Of a stretch of DNA of 64,000 nucleotides, positions 25,714 through 35,218 are shown in pieces (position 1 is the stretch's first letter; every line of letters begins with the position of its first letter). The position numbers were made by a program, and so were the translations under genes. Under the pieces are notes generated by a model, which was not told the origin of the DNA, did no database searches, and was given only the letters and a program-made list of their open reading frames with translations. The stretch comes from Vagococcus hydrophili (GTDB lineage Bacteria > Bacillota > Bacilli > Lactobacillales > Vagococcaceae): assembly GCF_011304195.1 (NCBI RefSeq), contig NZ_CP049887.1:1550001-1614000 (forward strand), read 5' to 3'.

Positions 25714-25749
25714 TCATTAATGTTAATGCTACAAAAAATTTAATCAAAT

Positions 25750-25807
25750 GAGAACACGAGCCGGTTGATAAGATGATTAGTCATCATTCTATTGACCGGC
25801 TATTCTC
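25750..25807 (+). terminator. Stem-loop after the first fibre gene (partial terminator or processing site)
   Basis: GAGAA and AGCCGGT (25750-25765) pair with ACCGGCT and TTCTC (25795-25807). An inner GATGA-TTAG-TCATC hairpin lies in the loop. No T run follows, so read-through into the minor genes is likely, perhaps with RNA processing here. Confidence 0.6.
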
Positions 25808-25828
25808 AAAAAGGTGGGAAGTAAGCTA

Positions 25829-26545
25829 ATGAAAAGAAAATTTCTATTACTTCTGATACTTTTACCTAGTTTATTATTATTTGTTCAACCAATGAAAACT
25901 GTTGCTCAGGACTTACCCCCAGGAATGGTGGTAGGGGATGAGAAAGGGATCAAAGCGAGCAAAGATGGCGAGTATTTTGTTAAGGTAGATAATGCGATGC
26001 CAGGTATGTCTTGGCACAAAAATATTTCTCTGCTAAATATGGAAAAAGATGTCCCATATCACTTAACAATGCTCATCTCTCCACCCAAGGTATCTGGGAG
26101 TTTAGATTTGTCAAAAGCCATCCAGATGAAATTAACCTATGAAGGCAAAGTTGTCTATGAAGGGCCAGCTTCTGGATTAAGTGAAAAAAACAATCTTCAA
26201 TCTAAACCACTAGATTTGGGAACTTTTAAAGCAGGAGACAGTCGTTCTTTAGAAGTTGATTATTCTCTTTCGGGAGAGTACACCAATAAAGATTTTGAAA
26301 CTAAAAATAAAATGGAGAACGTTTGGACCTTTTATGCGGTCAAAACAAAAGAGCCTGTTGTTCCCAAGAAAGATAAAGATTCGAAAATATCAATCAAATC
26401 TATCGGAAGACTTCCAATGACAGGTGAAACTGTCAAACAAATGATGATTATCTTCTGTATGGGAATGTTGATTGTGTTAATCTTCCTGTTAATTTGGAAA
26501 AAGAAACATAAAGATCGTGCCAATATAAGCAAAGGAGGGGAGTAA
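25829..26545 (+). CDS. LPMTG cell-wall-anchored protein of the fibre locus
   Basis: A 238-residue protein with a conventional signal peptide (cleavage near TVAQD, residue ~27). A single beta-rich domain contains FKAGDSRSLEVDYSLSGEYT and ENVWTFYA, resembling TasA/camelysin folds. The C-terminal sorting signal has LPMTGE, a hydrophobic stretch of about 22 residues, and a KKKHK tail, so a sortase should anchor it to peptidoglycan. It may tie the fibre to the wall. No sortase gene lies within this cluster. The ATG at 25829 follows AGGTGGGAA. The next gene starts 3 bp after its stop. Confidence 0.8.
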   Translation: MKRKFLLLLILLPSLLLFVQPMKTVAQDLPPGMVVGDEKGIKASKDGEYFVKVDNAMPGMSWHKNISLLNMEKDVPYHLTMLISPPKVSGSLDLSKAIQMKLTYEGKVVYEGPASGLSEKNNLQSKPLDLGTFKAGDSRSLEVDYSLSGEYTNKDFETKNKMENVWTFYAVKTKEPVVPKKDKDSKISIKSIGRLPMTGETVKQMMIIFCMGMLIVLIFLLIWKKKHKDRANISKGGE

Positions 26546-26548
26546 CGT

Positions 26549-27418
26549 ATGAGTTCTAAATCTCGAAAAAGAAAGAAAAAGAAGTTGATGCGAAAAATCA
26601 AAAAGATTCAAAAGCATCATCGGAAAATTTCTTTAGTTGTCACGTTACTCGCTATCATTAGCTTCTTTTCATTTGTCGGTACGTTTGCATGGTTCACTTC
26701 TGAGGATGACGTCTCCAATAAATTTGAAGGTGGAAAGTTAGCCGCAGAAATTACAGAAGTCTTTATCCCAAACAATGAATGGGAACCGGGAGAAAAAACA
26801 ACCAAAGAAGTTAAAATTGCTAATACGGGAACTGTTCCAGCGTTTGTCAGAGTTTCTTTATACGAGTTCATCCTTAATTTTAAAGTGGACGTGACAGACC
26901 AAACAGGAAACGGTAACTTAGCAACAGCGAGTGAAGCAAAAAAACCAGGAGTCGATCGTGACGATACAGGCACATGGCAACCTGCCGCTGACGGAGATGG
27001 CACGTTTAAGCAAGGAAACAAGTTTTACATTGCTGACAAATCGTGGGTTTCTGATCCAGAAGCAAGAACAGGCATGTATGAGTATCAGAAAGAAAGAAAG
27101 ACGGCACCACAAAAATTTATCTCGTTGAACTTTCCAGATCATATAAAAACAGCAGTTGATCCAAACGCAACAGGCGATTATTGGTTGTATTCAAATGGTT
27201 ATTTTTATTATTCAAGACCATTAAAACCAGGTGAAAAAAGTAATGAAGTGTTATCTTCACTTACTTTATCAGATGCAATTCCTAATAAATACAAAGGTTC
27301 ATTATACAAATTGAAAGTCTATATGGACGCTCATGATGCAACCGAACCTATTTTTAGCGAATGGCGCTTGAACCAAAACGATCCAGCCTATCAATTATTA
27401 AAACCACAACTAAAATAG
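26549..27418 (+). CDS. BsaA/TasA-like SipW-dependent protein, second paralogue
   Basis: A 289-residue exported protein. A very basic N-terminus (KSRKRKKKKLMRKIKK) is followed by a hydrophobic segment ending VGTFAWFTSEDDVSNKFEGG, the same signature as the 24631 protein. The mature part keeps IANTGTVPAFVRVSLYEF and YWLYSNGYFYYSRPLKPGE, aligning with FIRVNL and FYYIG in the major protein. It is likely a minor subunit or tip of the fibre. It follows the LPMTG gene after 3 bp with ribosome site AAAGGAGGGG. Confidence 0.8.
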   Translation: MSSKSRKRKKKKLMRKIKKIQKHHRKISLVVTLLAIISFFSFVGTFAWFTSEDDVSNKFEGGKLAAEITEVFIPNNEWEPGEKTTKEVKIANTGTVPAFVRVSLYEFILNFKVDVTDQTGNGNLATASEAKKPGVDRDDTGTWQPAADGDGTFKQGNKFYIADKSWVSDPEARTGMYEYQKERKTAPQKFISLNFPDHIKTAVDPNATGDYWLYSNGYFYYSRPLKPGEKSNEVLSSLTLSDAIPNKYKGSLYKLKVYMDAHDATEPIFSEWRLNQNDPAYQLLKPQLK

Positions 27419-27430
27419 GAGGTGCGGTAA

Positions 27431-28087
27431 GTGAAACGCAAGATTCGAAAATTTAAGAAATTAAAATTAAGTAAAAAAATAATTCTTACCGCGTCTGCTT
27501 TAGTTATGACCGTTGTAATGATTATGGGAATGAAAGCAGTTTATGCTGCGATGAAAGATAGCGACAAGGAAACAAATGATTTTCAAATTGCTAATTTAAG
27601 AGGTGACATCACAGAAAAATTCACACCACCGACTAAAGATAATCCAATTGAACCTGGACAAAAATATCAAAAAGAAGTGAAAGTGAAAAATTCTGAAAAT
27701 GCACCATTCTTTGTAAGGGTATTGGTTGTACCAGAAATTGAAGACTCTGATGGAACCTTGTTACCAAGCGAGATTGGTAAAGAGGTTCTTGTTGACGTTC
27801 ATCCAGATTGGGTATTAGGAGAAGATGGTTTCTACTATTATATGAAGAAAGTTCCAGCTGGAAAAGAAACGACTGAATTATTTAAGACAGTGACTTTAGA
27901 TGAAAAATTAGCATCTAATAAAGATTATTCTTATAAAGATGCTAAGATGACGATTTCTCTGAAAAGTGAAACAGTCATATCAGCCGGAGATAACTACCGA
28001 AAAGCATGGTGGTTAGGTAAAGTACCAACAGAGAAGAATTTGAAAACAGTAGATGCAGAGTTACAGAAGATAAAGGGGGGGAAGTAA
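27431..28087 (+). CDS. TasA-like protein, third and shortest paralogue
   Basis: A 218-residue protein with a basic start and a hydrophobic segment (about 17-40) ending MKAVYAAMKDSDKETNDFQIAN; the conserved TFAWF signature is lost. The domain still has the family pattern KEVKVKNSENAPFFVRVLV and GEDGFYYYMKKVPAGKE. It is probably a minor component or anchor of the same fibre. The GTG start at 27431 follows GGAGGTGCGG. The next gene begins just after its stop. Confidence 0.75.
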   Translation: MKRKIRKFKKLKLSKKIILTASALVMTVVMIMGMKAVYAAMKDSDKETNDFQIANLRGDITEKFTPPTKDNPIEPGQKYQKEVKVKNSENAPFFVRVLVVPEIEDSDGTLLPSEIGKEVLVDVHPDWVLGEDGFYYYMKKVPAGKETTELFKTVTLDEKLASNKDYSYKDAKMTISLKSETVISAGDNYRKAWWLGKVPTEKNLKTVDAELQKIKGGK

Positions 28088-28088
28088 A

Positions 28089-31000
28089 GTGAAAAAGAAT
28101 AATTTAATGAAAAGGTTGCTTGCTTTCACCGCCTTTATTTTGACTTTAGTGAGTATGACTTTTGGTATGAGTGGGAAAGTATTTGCGGAAGACGAACCTT
28201 CTAATTTGCCACCAAATGATAAGACGTTAGAATTATTTGATTGGGGTAAGAATTGGCAAAAGAATGGGTCAATTACATATAAAGCGACGCACAATCCATA
28301 TAAAAAAAGAGTAGATGATAACCTAAGAAAACCTATGGAATTTTGGGGTGAGTATGAAGTTAGTGGGGAGCCAGGTGATACATATTCTTCATATACTTTA
28401 GGTACTTATCAACCCACCACTGTGAGAAAAAAGGGTACATCTGAAAAAGCAAATTGGTTTAATTTTCCTAGTTATGGTGAGTGGACTATCTCAGATTCTA
28501 AAAGATGGCAAAATCTACCTGTGGAGGCTTCAGGATATACAGAAAAAAAAGATTCTGGCTTTTTTGTTAATACATACACAGCGAAATACAATTTACCAGT
28601 AGTAACTTATGAAGCTGAGGGATGGCCAGCTCCTGATAAGTCAGCTAACGGGGCTGGTATTTCCAATATACCAGCGATAAAACCTGGCGAAAATTTTAAT
28701 GATAAATCTGTCAGGTACGAGTTTAATGAGGGACAAAAAGGACCGGCAAAGGCCAAGTGGTACATGACTGGGGAGTACGATAACAGTAAAGTCATATTTC
28801 CAGATGATGGAGAAGCTTTTCGGCAAGGTGTTAATCATATTATACTGGTTCCTCAACTCATTAAAGTAACTTATCGAGATGTAGATACGTTAGAAGAGGT
28901 TAAGGGCCTGTCTCCCCAGGTTTTAGGTAAAAAGGGATCTTGGAAAGATGTAGTAAATGTTACTGGTTTAGATGCAACAGTTCCTGGTTATCACAATTTA
29001 GGATTTCAAGAGGTTTCTGGTGCAGTTATAAATAGTAGTTATGTTCGTCAAAATAAAGATGGTGTTTGGTCTACAGGTAAACAAAGTAAGGTTGGTACTT
29101 TAGAGAAAGGTAGTTCTAAAAAAGTTGTTCAGGACTATGAACAAAAAGGGATTGTTGTTTGGTTAGAAAAAGAAAAAGCCAACGCAGTTACTTCTAAAAA
29201 AGTGTCTAAATCTGAAGTGCCAATGGAAGTATTCACAAAAGAAGGCGAAAAAGAAAACAACGATCACAGAAAAGTTGATTATTCGGTTCGTGTAACTAAT
29301 AGAAGTAACCCTAATGAGGTAGTTTCAACCTTAGATGATTTTACTTTAGTGGATGAACTTCCTGAAGGGGTATCCTTAGTAGAGCCTTTTAAAATGGAAC
29401 ACATCGTCACAACAACAAGACGAGATGAAGTTCCAGAAAAAAGTAAATCTGGTGGTAAAAGACCTTATTATGAACTTAGTAAGAAAACTGGTAGCGATGG
29501 TAAGGTGAGACAAGTTATTACTATCTATGGATCACGGATTCAAGTTGGACAGTATGATGAGTTTTATTATACAGCTCAGGTTGATCAAGGTAAGCACGAT
29601 GAAGTGAAAACTAATACGGCAACTGTGACAGCGCCTAATACTAATAAGTCTACAGTAAAGGCTTCTTTTAAAATTTCAGATAAACCAAAACTATCGACAG
29701 TTAAAAGAGTGAAAAACTTATCGACTGCTGGAAGTGATTATGCTGAAAAAGTAGCAGGTAAGAAGCAAGATAAGTTACAGTACCGTGTGCAAATTGCGAA
29801 TACTCAATATGGGACACCTCCTGCTACAGGAATCTTAAATGAAGCTAAACTTGTAGATAAAATTCCAGAAGGGTTATCAGCTCCTACTAATATCCAAGAG
29901 TATATTAACGGAGGTAAGCGAAATATTCCTGAAAAGAGTAGGGCGACAGCTTCAGACAAAGTGTATTATGAATGGAATTCCAACACACGTGAATTAACAA
30001 TAGTTGAAAAATCACCGTTAAAAGTTGGGCTTGCTCATTGGATTTATTATGATACAACTATTGAGACTTATAGTAGTAGCAAGGTTAACAAAGCAGTTGC
30101 CACTAGTCCGGGAATCGATCCAAGTGAGGGTAAAGCAACTGTGACGATGTTTGCTGACTCTAATCCTTATATTGAAAAACATGCTTTTAAATGGAAGGAA
30201 GACGGGACTAGAGGAAACAAAATTAAAGAAATTGGTGTAGGAGAGTCGTTTAGTTATTTCCTTTATTTTGCTAATGAGAAAACAAGTCCTGAGAAGCCTG
30301 GGACAGATTTGATGAGGGATATTGTCGTAAAAGATATCTTACCAGAAGGACTGGAAGCACCTAAAAATGTTCTCTTTGATTCAGGTAAAAAAGATAATCC
30401 AGATGCAGTTATTCCGCTAAAAACAAGTGATGACCAAAAAGGTAAATATTACGAATGGGATGAAAAGACTAGAGAATTAAAAGTAACTTTAGGCTCTGCC
30501 TATGGTATAGCTCCTAATGGTTCAGCTTGGTCTATTACTTTCGATACAAAATCAATTGCTAATAAACCAGGTGATGTTCTAGTTAATAAAGCTGAACTTT
30601 ATTCTGATAGTGAAAAAGTACCAAAAGCAACTTATGACGTGAAAGTTGGTAAAGATGTCAAAGTAACCTTCCACACAGGTGATGATGTTATCACACGGAC
30701 TATGCCTAATCCAAATCCACAGTACCCTGGATATGGAAATAAGGCGAAAAGACCAAAACAAAATCCGCTTGGCTATAAATATCATCAATATAGTATAGAC
30801 AGTGGAAAAGGTAAGTATGATGCTAATGATCCTAAACAAGGTGATGCGAATAGGGAGCTTGACGGTAGGTATCCTGATAATAAATTTGTAGACTGGTACT
30901 TGGATAAAGAATTTAAGATTCCTTATAATTTTGATACTCCAGTAACAAAAGATGTTGATTTATACGCTAAATGGATACCTAATCCAATACCTGGGATGTT

Positions 31001-34000
31001 GAAAAAAGCTTTCAATAGAAATACATTAGAAAGTGAAAATGATCAAGGTCCATATAAATCTCCAGGGAATCAACTTACTGAAGTGAATGTGGGGGACAAG
31101 TTTTCATATATGGCGATTGCTCGTAATGGAGATCCTACTAGGGAAAATATAAGTATTCGAGATTGGAGAGATATATTACCAGAGGAAGTTGCATTACCAA
31201 CAAAAGTTGAATTGTTTACAGTTGATAGCAAGAAAGAGCCTAGTGATAGATTACCGACCGCTATTCCTGGTACAGTGAAAGTCTATGAGATTTTCGAAAA
31301 ATCAAAAGTAGCTTCAACTGAACGTGATGAGTACTATGAAATTGTGACAGGTGAGAATGGTAAGAGAGAAATTTACTTTAGAAACTTGAAATCAAATGAA
31401 ATTATAGGGAAAGAATTGCGTGGCTTTATTTTGGAAACGAAGTTAGAAAAACGACCACCTCTCAATAATAAAAAGTATATAGTTAGAAATTCTGCTTCTT
31501 TTATAACTGATAGATCATACGGTTACATACCTCTTGAAGATGGTAGTTTTAAAGGATCTCTATTAACGCTGTATGCCCATTCAGAGGTTGATGTTCCATG
31601 GAAAGTCGAATTCGAACCTAATGGCGGAAAACCTAAACCTAAGGATCAGTTTGTTAGAAATGAAAAATTAGCAACTGAACCAAAAGATGACCAAGTTCCG
31701 AAAAAATCTGGTCATTCATTTGAAGGTTGGTATGAAGACAAAGAATTAACGAAGAAATATAATTTTGGAACTCCTGTTACAAAAGACATGATTCTTTATG
31801 CTAAATGGAATAAAGACCCAGATGTTAAAGTAACCTTCCATACAGGTGATGATGTCATCAAACGGACTAAACCTGACCCAAATCCGCAGTATCCTGGATA
31901 TGGGAATAAGGCGACTAGACCAAAACAAGAACCGCTTGGTAAAGAGTACCACAATAACTATAAAGGTAATAATCCTAAACCTTACTATGATGCAGATAAC
32001 AAAGACGAAGGTAAGGATGATCGATCAACAGATGTTAGGATTCCAGATAATGTCTTTGTTGATTGGTACATAGACAAAGAGTTTACTCAAAAGTATGATT
32101 TCAATACACCGGTAACAGAGGATATTGATTTATACGCCAAATGGAAACCTAATCCAGGTTCTGGTCACTTTAAAAAGGCATTTGACCGAAGCACACTAGA
32201 TACTATGCAGGACAAAGGACCTTATAAAGCACCAGGGAATCAATTGACAGATATTCGTGTGGGTGATAATTTCTCTTATATGGCAATTGCCAGAAATCGT
32301 GACCCAGAACCAAAAAGAGATGATTTGATTCGTGAAGAATTGGAAGATTACTTACCATCTGAAGTAGCGCTTCCGTCAAAAGTTGAACTATTTACAGTAG
32401 ATGGTGAGTTGTTGCCAGGTTCTGGAACCCAAACAGCTGTCCTTGGTACGATGAAACGTCATGAAATATTTGAAAAATCTAAAGTTAATTCACCGGACAC
32501 AGATGAATATTATGAGATTGAGACACATACAGATGGTACAAGAATTATTCACTTTAAAAACTTGAAAGAAAAAGAAATTAAAGGAAATAATTTTGCAGGC
32601 TTTATCATGGATACAAAACTAGAAAGACGTCCATTAATTAATAATCAAAAAGAATACACGTTTACCAATATGGCACAGTATATTCAGGCTAATCAAAAAA
32701 GTTATGTACCTAATAAAGATGGAACTTTTGGAGAATCTGTATACAGAATGTTAGCTTTTGCAACTGTCCATGTTCCGTGGAAAGTCGAATTCGAACCTAA
32801 CGGAGGTGCACCTAAGCCTAAGGATCAGTTTGTTAGAAATGAAAAACTATCGACTGAACCAACTGGTAATGACGTTCCTAAAAAGGCAGGTTATGTCTTT
32901 GAAGGTTGGTATGAAGACAAAGCATTAACGAAGAAATTTGATTTCAAAACACCGATTACTAGAGACTGGATACTCTATGCGAAGTGGCGGAAAGATATTG
33001 AACCTACAATAGATAAGAGTGTTAATAAACCAGAATTTTATGTTGGTGAAACAGCATCTTACGAAATAAAAATGCGTAATACAACGAATTATGATTTAGA
33101 AGATGCCTATTTAAAAGATATTTTAGCTGAAGGAATGGAAAAACCTAAAAACATTAAGTTGGACGGAAAAGAAGTTCCAGAAGGTAAAAATAATGCGACG
33201 AGTGATGGCGAGTATTACACTTGGACTCAATCTGAAAGAAAATTAGAAGTGTACTACAAACTACTAGCAGCTAATAAGCAAAAAACACTAACATATGATT
33301 CTAAAATATTAGAAGGTAAAGAGGGCGAAATCAAAATAAATAATGTCGAATTGACAGGATCCAATACAGAATTTGTAGCTAAAAGTAAAGCTGAATTTAA
33401 AATTTTAGCTAACAAAGGAATTCTTCATGTGAAACAAGAAGTTATTGGTAAACACGAAGATGTAGTGGTTCCAACGACAGGTTATATGAGTTTTGATAAT
33501 GTGAAACCAAATAATCCTTCTGATAAGAAAAATCAATTGTCGGCGTTAGTGCCTTCTTATGAAGCAGACACAAACAAACCATATAAAGATATCAAACTAA
33601 AATGGTTTGAAGGTTACACAGGTTACCAAACCACTGCTAAAATTCCAGAGTTTTATGAATACGATGGCTATCAATTAACAACGGATAATGGCAACCATGC
33701 TTCTAAAAACAAAAAGAATGAAGCTATTTCACTTATTGATATGGCAAAAGGCAAAGAGTATTGGTTGACTGTTTATGTGAAACCTAAAGTTGGCGAAGAT
33801 GGACCACCATTTTATAATTGGGATTATAAGACCAATGATTTTGGTAAAGTTTATATTCAAAAACCGAAAAATGTGCGTTTCAAGTTTTATTATTTAGACT
33901 CATCTAAGAATAGAAAAACGGTCAATTTGGTTAATTTTGAAACATACGCTGAGGGTATTTTACCAAAATACTTCGATAATTTATCAGACTATTACTACAA

Positions 34001-34328
34001 AATGACAATCCCAGGAGCAATTGAAAATAAAAAGTATTCATCTAGTGGAGAAATGAAAGATATTGTTGTTGAGGGTGACGCTGTAGATATGACTAAATTA
34101 CCGATGGAACTACCAATTAAAATTTATTATACTGATAAAAATGGTAAGGAAATCGAATCTGTGAGTGATTTTGGTGGAAATGGAATAAATAACCCTAAAG
34201 TGGCTGATGGAACAAGTGGTTTTGGAGACATCAAATTGTTAGACAAAGAAATTAAAGATGATCCTAACGCTGATGAAATAGTCGTAAGCTATCGTTACAC
34301 TTATACAACGTATATTAACGATTTTTAA
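28089..34328 (+). CDS. Giant secreted repeat protein with DUF11-like and InlB-type (Flg_new) repeats
   Basis: A 2079-residue exported protein. An ordinary signal peptide (about 1-33, cleavage near KVFAED) precedes a unique N-terminal region (about 34-360). Several DUF11-like beta domains follow, each with a 'DxLPEGL' theme (VDELPEGVSLV, VDKIPEGLSAP, VKDILPEGLEAP). Two long tandem units (about residues 857-1243 and 1245-1635) then each carry two Listeria-Bacteroides repeats ending ...LYAKW and a domain starting GNQLTEV/GNQLTDI. The C-terminus (to SYRYTYTTYINDF) has no LPXTG, LysM, GW or other visible anchor. It is likely an adhesin or matrix protein of the locus. GTG start 28089. Confidence 0.8.
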   Translation: MKKNNLMKRLLAFTAFILTLVSMTFGMSGKVFAEDEPSNLPPNDKTLELFDWGKNWQKNGSITYKATHNPYKKRVDDNLRKPMEFWGEYEVSGEPGDTYSSYTLGTYQPTTVRKKGTSEKANWFNFPSYGEWTISDSKRWQNLPVEASGYTEKKDSGFFVNTYTAKYNLPVVTYEAEGWPAPDKSANGAGISNIPAIKPGENFNDKSVRYEFNEGQKGPAKAKWYMTGEYDNSKVIFPDDGEAFRQGVNHIILVPQLIKVTYRDVDTLEEVKGLSPQVLGKKGSWKDVVNVTGLDATVPGYHNLGFQEVSGAVINSSYVRQNKDGVWSTGKQSKVGTLEKGSSKKVVQDYEQKGIVVWLEKEKANAVTSKKVSKSEVPMEVFTKEGEKENNDHRKVDYSVRVTNRSNPNEVVSTLDDFTLVDELPEGVSLVEPFKMEHIVTTTRRDEVPEKSKSGGKRPYYELSKKTGSDGKVRQVITIYGSRIQVGQYDEFYYTAQVDQGKHDEVKTNTATVTAPNTNKSTVKASFKISDKPKLSTVKRVKNLSTAGSDYAEKVAGKKQDKLQYRVQIANTQYGTPPATGILNEAKLVDKIPEGLSAPTNIQEYINGGKRNIPEKSRATASDKVYYEWNSNTRELTIVEKSPLKVGLAHWIYYDTTIETYSSSKVNKAVATSPGIDPSEGKATVTMFADSNPYIEKHAFKWKEDGTRGNKIKEIGVGESFSYFLYFANEKTSPEKPGTDLMRDIVVKDILPEGLEAPKNVLFDSGKKDNPDAVIPLKTSDDQKGKYYEWDEKTRELKVTLGSAYGIAPNGSAWSITFDTKSIANKPGDVLVNKAELYSDSEKVPKATYDVKVGKDVKVTFHTGDDVITRTMPNPNPQYPGYGNKAKRPKQNPLGYKYHQYSIDSGKGKYDANDPKQGDANRELDGRYPDNKFVDWYLDKEFKIPYNFDTPVTKDVDLYAKWIPNPIPGMLKKAFNRNTLESENDQGPYKSPGNQLTEVNVGDKFSYMAIARNGDPTRENISIRDWRDILPEEVALPTKVELFTVDSKKEPSDRLPTAIPGTVKVYEIFEKSKVASTERDEYYEIVTGENGKREIYFRNLKSNEIIGKELRGFILETKLEKRPPLNNKKYIVRNSASFITDRSYGYIPLEDGSFKGSLLTLYAHSEVDVPWKVEFEPNGGKPKPKDQFVRNEKLATEPKDDQVPKKSGHSFEGWYEDKELTKKYNFGTPVTKDMILYAKWNKDPDVKVTFHTGDDVIKRTKPDPNPQYPGYGNKATRPKQEPLGKEYHNNYKGNNPKPYYDADNKDEGKDDRSTDVRIPDNVFVDWYIDKEFTQKYDFNTPVTEDIDLYAKWKPNPGSGHFKKAFDRSTLDTMQDKGPYKAPGNQLTDIRVGDNFSYMAIARNRDPEPKRDDLIREELEDYLPSEVALPSKVELFTVDGELLPGSGTQTAVLGTMKRHEIFEKSKVNSPDTDEYYEIETHTDGTRIIHFKNLKEKEIKGNNFAGFIMDTKLERRPLINNQKEYTFTNMAQYIQANQKSYVPNKDGTFGESVYRMLAFATVHVPWKVEFEPNGGAPKPKDQFVRNEKLSTEPTGNDVPKKAGYVFEGWYEDKALTKKFDFKTPITRDWILYAKWRKDIEPTIDKSVNKPEFYVGETASYEIKMRNTTNYDLEDAYLKDILAEGMEKPKNIKLDGKEVPEGKNNATSDGEYYTWTQSERKLEVYYKLLAANKQKTLTYDSKILEGKEGEIKINNVELTGSNTEFVAKSKAEFKILANKGILHVKQEVIGKHEDVVVPTTGYMSFDNVKPNNPSDKKNQLSALVPSYEADTNKPYKDIKLKWFEGYTGYQTTAKIPEFYEYDGYQLTTDNGNHASKNKKNEAISLIDMAKGKEYWLTVYVKPKVGEDGPPFYNWDYKTNDFGKVYIQKPKNVRFKFYYLDSSKNRKTVNLVNFETYAEGILPKYFDNLSDYYYKMTIPGAIENKKYSSSGEMKDIVVEGDAVDMTKLPMELPIKIYYTDKNGKEIESVSDFGGNGINNPKVADGTSGFGDIKLLDKEIKDDPNADEIVVSYRYTYTTYINDF
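30658..31818 (+). repeat. Long internal repeat unit 1 in the giant protein gene
   Basis: Encodes VKVTFHTGDDVITRT through to WNKD. It contains one VTFHTGDDV-type and one WKVEFEPNGG-type Listeria-Bacteroides repeat flanking a DUF11-like domain. Unit 2 follows directly. Confidence 0.8.
31822..32994 (+). repeat. Long internal repeat unit 2 in the giant protein gene
   Basis: Same order of domains as unit 1 and nearly the same length (about 1.17 kb). Several stretches are nearly identical at the base level, such as the codons for PGYGNKA and WKVEFEPNGG. Confidence 0.8.
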
Positions 34329-34337
34329 TAAGAGATT

Positions 34338-34369
34338 TAGCCAGGAGATTTATTTTCCTGGCTTTTTTG
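34338..34369 (+). terminator. Terminator closing the SipW/TasA-like locus
   Basis: AGCCAGGA pairs with TCCTGGCT, followed by six T. Confidence 0.85.
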
Positions 34370-34403
34370 TTATACTGAATCTAATAACTCTAGGAGGATT
34401 CAC

Positions 34404-35183
34404 ATGAATAAAAAATTAATCGCCTTTGATATCGACGGAACCCTAATTAATGACGAACACGCTATCTTACCAGAAACACTTGCAGCAATAACTCAACTTC
34501 AAAATGAAGGACATATGGTGATGTGTGCCACTGGACGCAGCTTACCCCTAGCAGAAGAGGTTTTGAATGAATCTGGAATAGAACACGCTGTATTGAGTAA
34601 CGGAGCTGTGGCCTTCTCTAAGGGGGAGCAAATCTATAGTAATCCTTTAAACCGTGAAGCCATGCTTAAGTTAGTTAAAGTAAGTGCTGAGCGCAAGATT
34701 GATTTAGTGTTTAACGGTTTAAAAGAAACGAAATTAAATAATCCTAACTATAACCCTGAAACTAAAATTGCCATGGAAAGTTTTGGGCAAGCTTTACCAG
34801 AGATTGACGAAACATTCCACGAAAGAGCAGAAGTTTATCAAATTGTCGCTTTACTTGATGAGAGTAAAATGGATGCTTATGTAGGGAAATTCCCAGAATT
34901 TCGTTTTGTGCGTTGGCATGAGCATGGAATCGATGTTTTACCACACAATGGCTCAAAAGCAGAAACACTGAAATTTGTGGCAGATAAGTTTGGCTTTGCC
35001 CAAGCAGATATAATGGCTTTTGGCGATGGGAATAACGACATGGAGATGCTAGCGTATGCTGGTGTGGGTGTGGCCATGGGAAATGGTAAGGAAGATTTAA
35101 AAGCAGTCAGTGATTTTGTGACCCTTTCAAATAATGAAGGTGGTATTGTTCACGCGCTGAAAGAATATAATTTAATCCAATAA
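34404..35183 (+). CDS. Cof-type HAD family hydrolase
   Basis: A 259-residue cytoplasmic phosphatase of the HAD-IIB (Cof) group. Motif I FDIDGTL (Asp9, Asp11), motif II in CATGRS, and motif IV FGDGNNDMEML are present, with the cap domain between. Such enzymes dephosphorylate sugar phosphates or flavin/pyridoxal phosphates; the substrate is not determinable. A TATACT -10 at 34371 and ribosome site TAGGAGGA give it an independent promoter. Confidence 0.9.
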   Translation: MNKKLIAFDIDGTLINDEHAILPETLAAITQLQNEGHMVMCATGRSLPLAEEVLNESGIEHAVLSNGAVAFSKGEQIYSNPLNREAMLKLVKVSAERKIDLVFNGLKETKLNNPNYNPETKIAMESFGQALPEIDETFHERAEVYQIVALLDESKMDAYVGKFPEFRFVRWHEHGIDVLPHNGSKAETLKFVADKFGFAQADIMAFGDGNNDMEMLAYAGVGVAMGNGKEDLKAVSDFVTLSNNEGGIVHALKEYNLIQ

Positions 35184-35218
35184 AAAAAACGATTCCTAAG
35201 AATCGTTTTTTTATTGGA
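35179..35218. terminator. Bidirectional terminator between the HAD gene and def
   Basis: AAAAAAACGATTC-CTAA-GAATCGTTTTTTT, extended by CCAAT/ATTGG outside. Confidence 0.9.

Noticed and set aside
26617-27142. Minus-strand frames of 134 and 74 codons inside the fibre gene at 26549
   Set aside because: They mirror the codon bias of the sense gene, overlap each other and lack ribosome sites.
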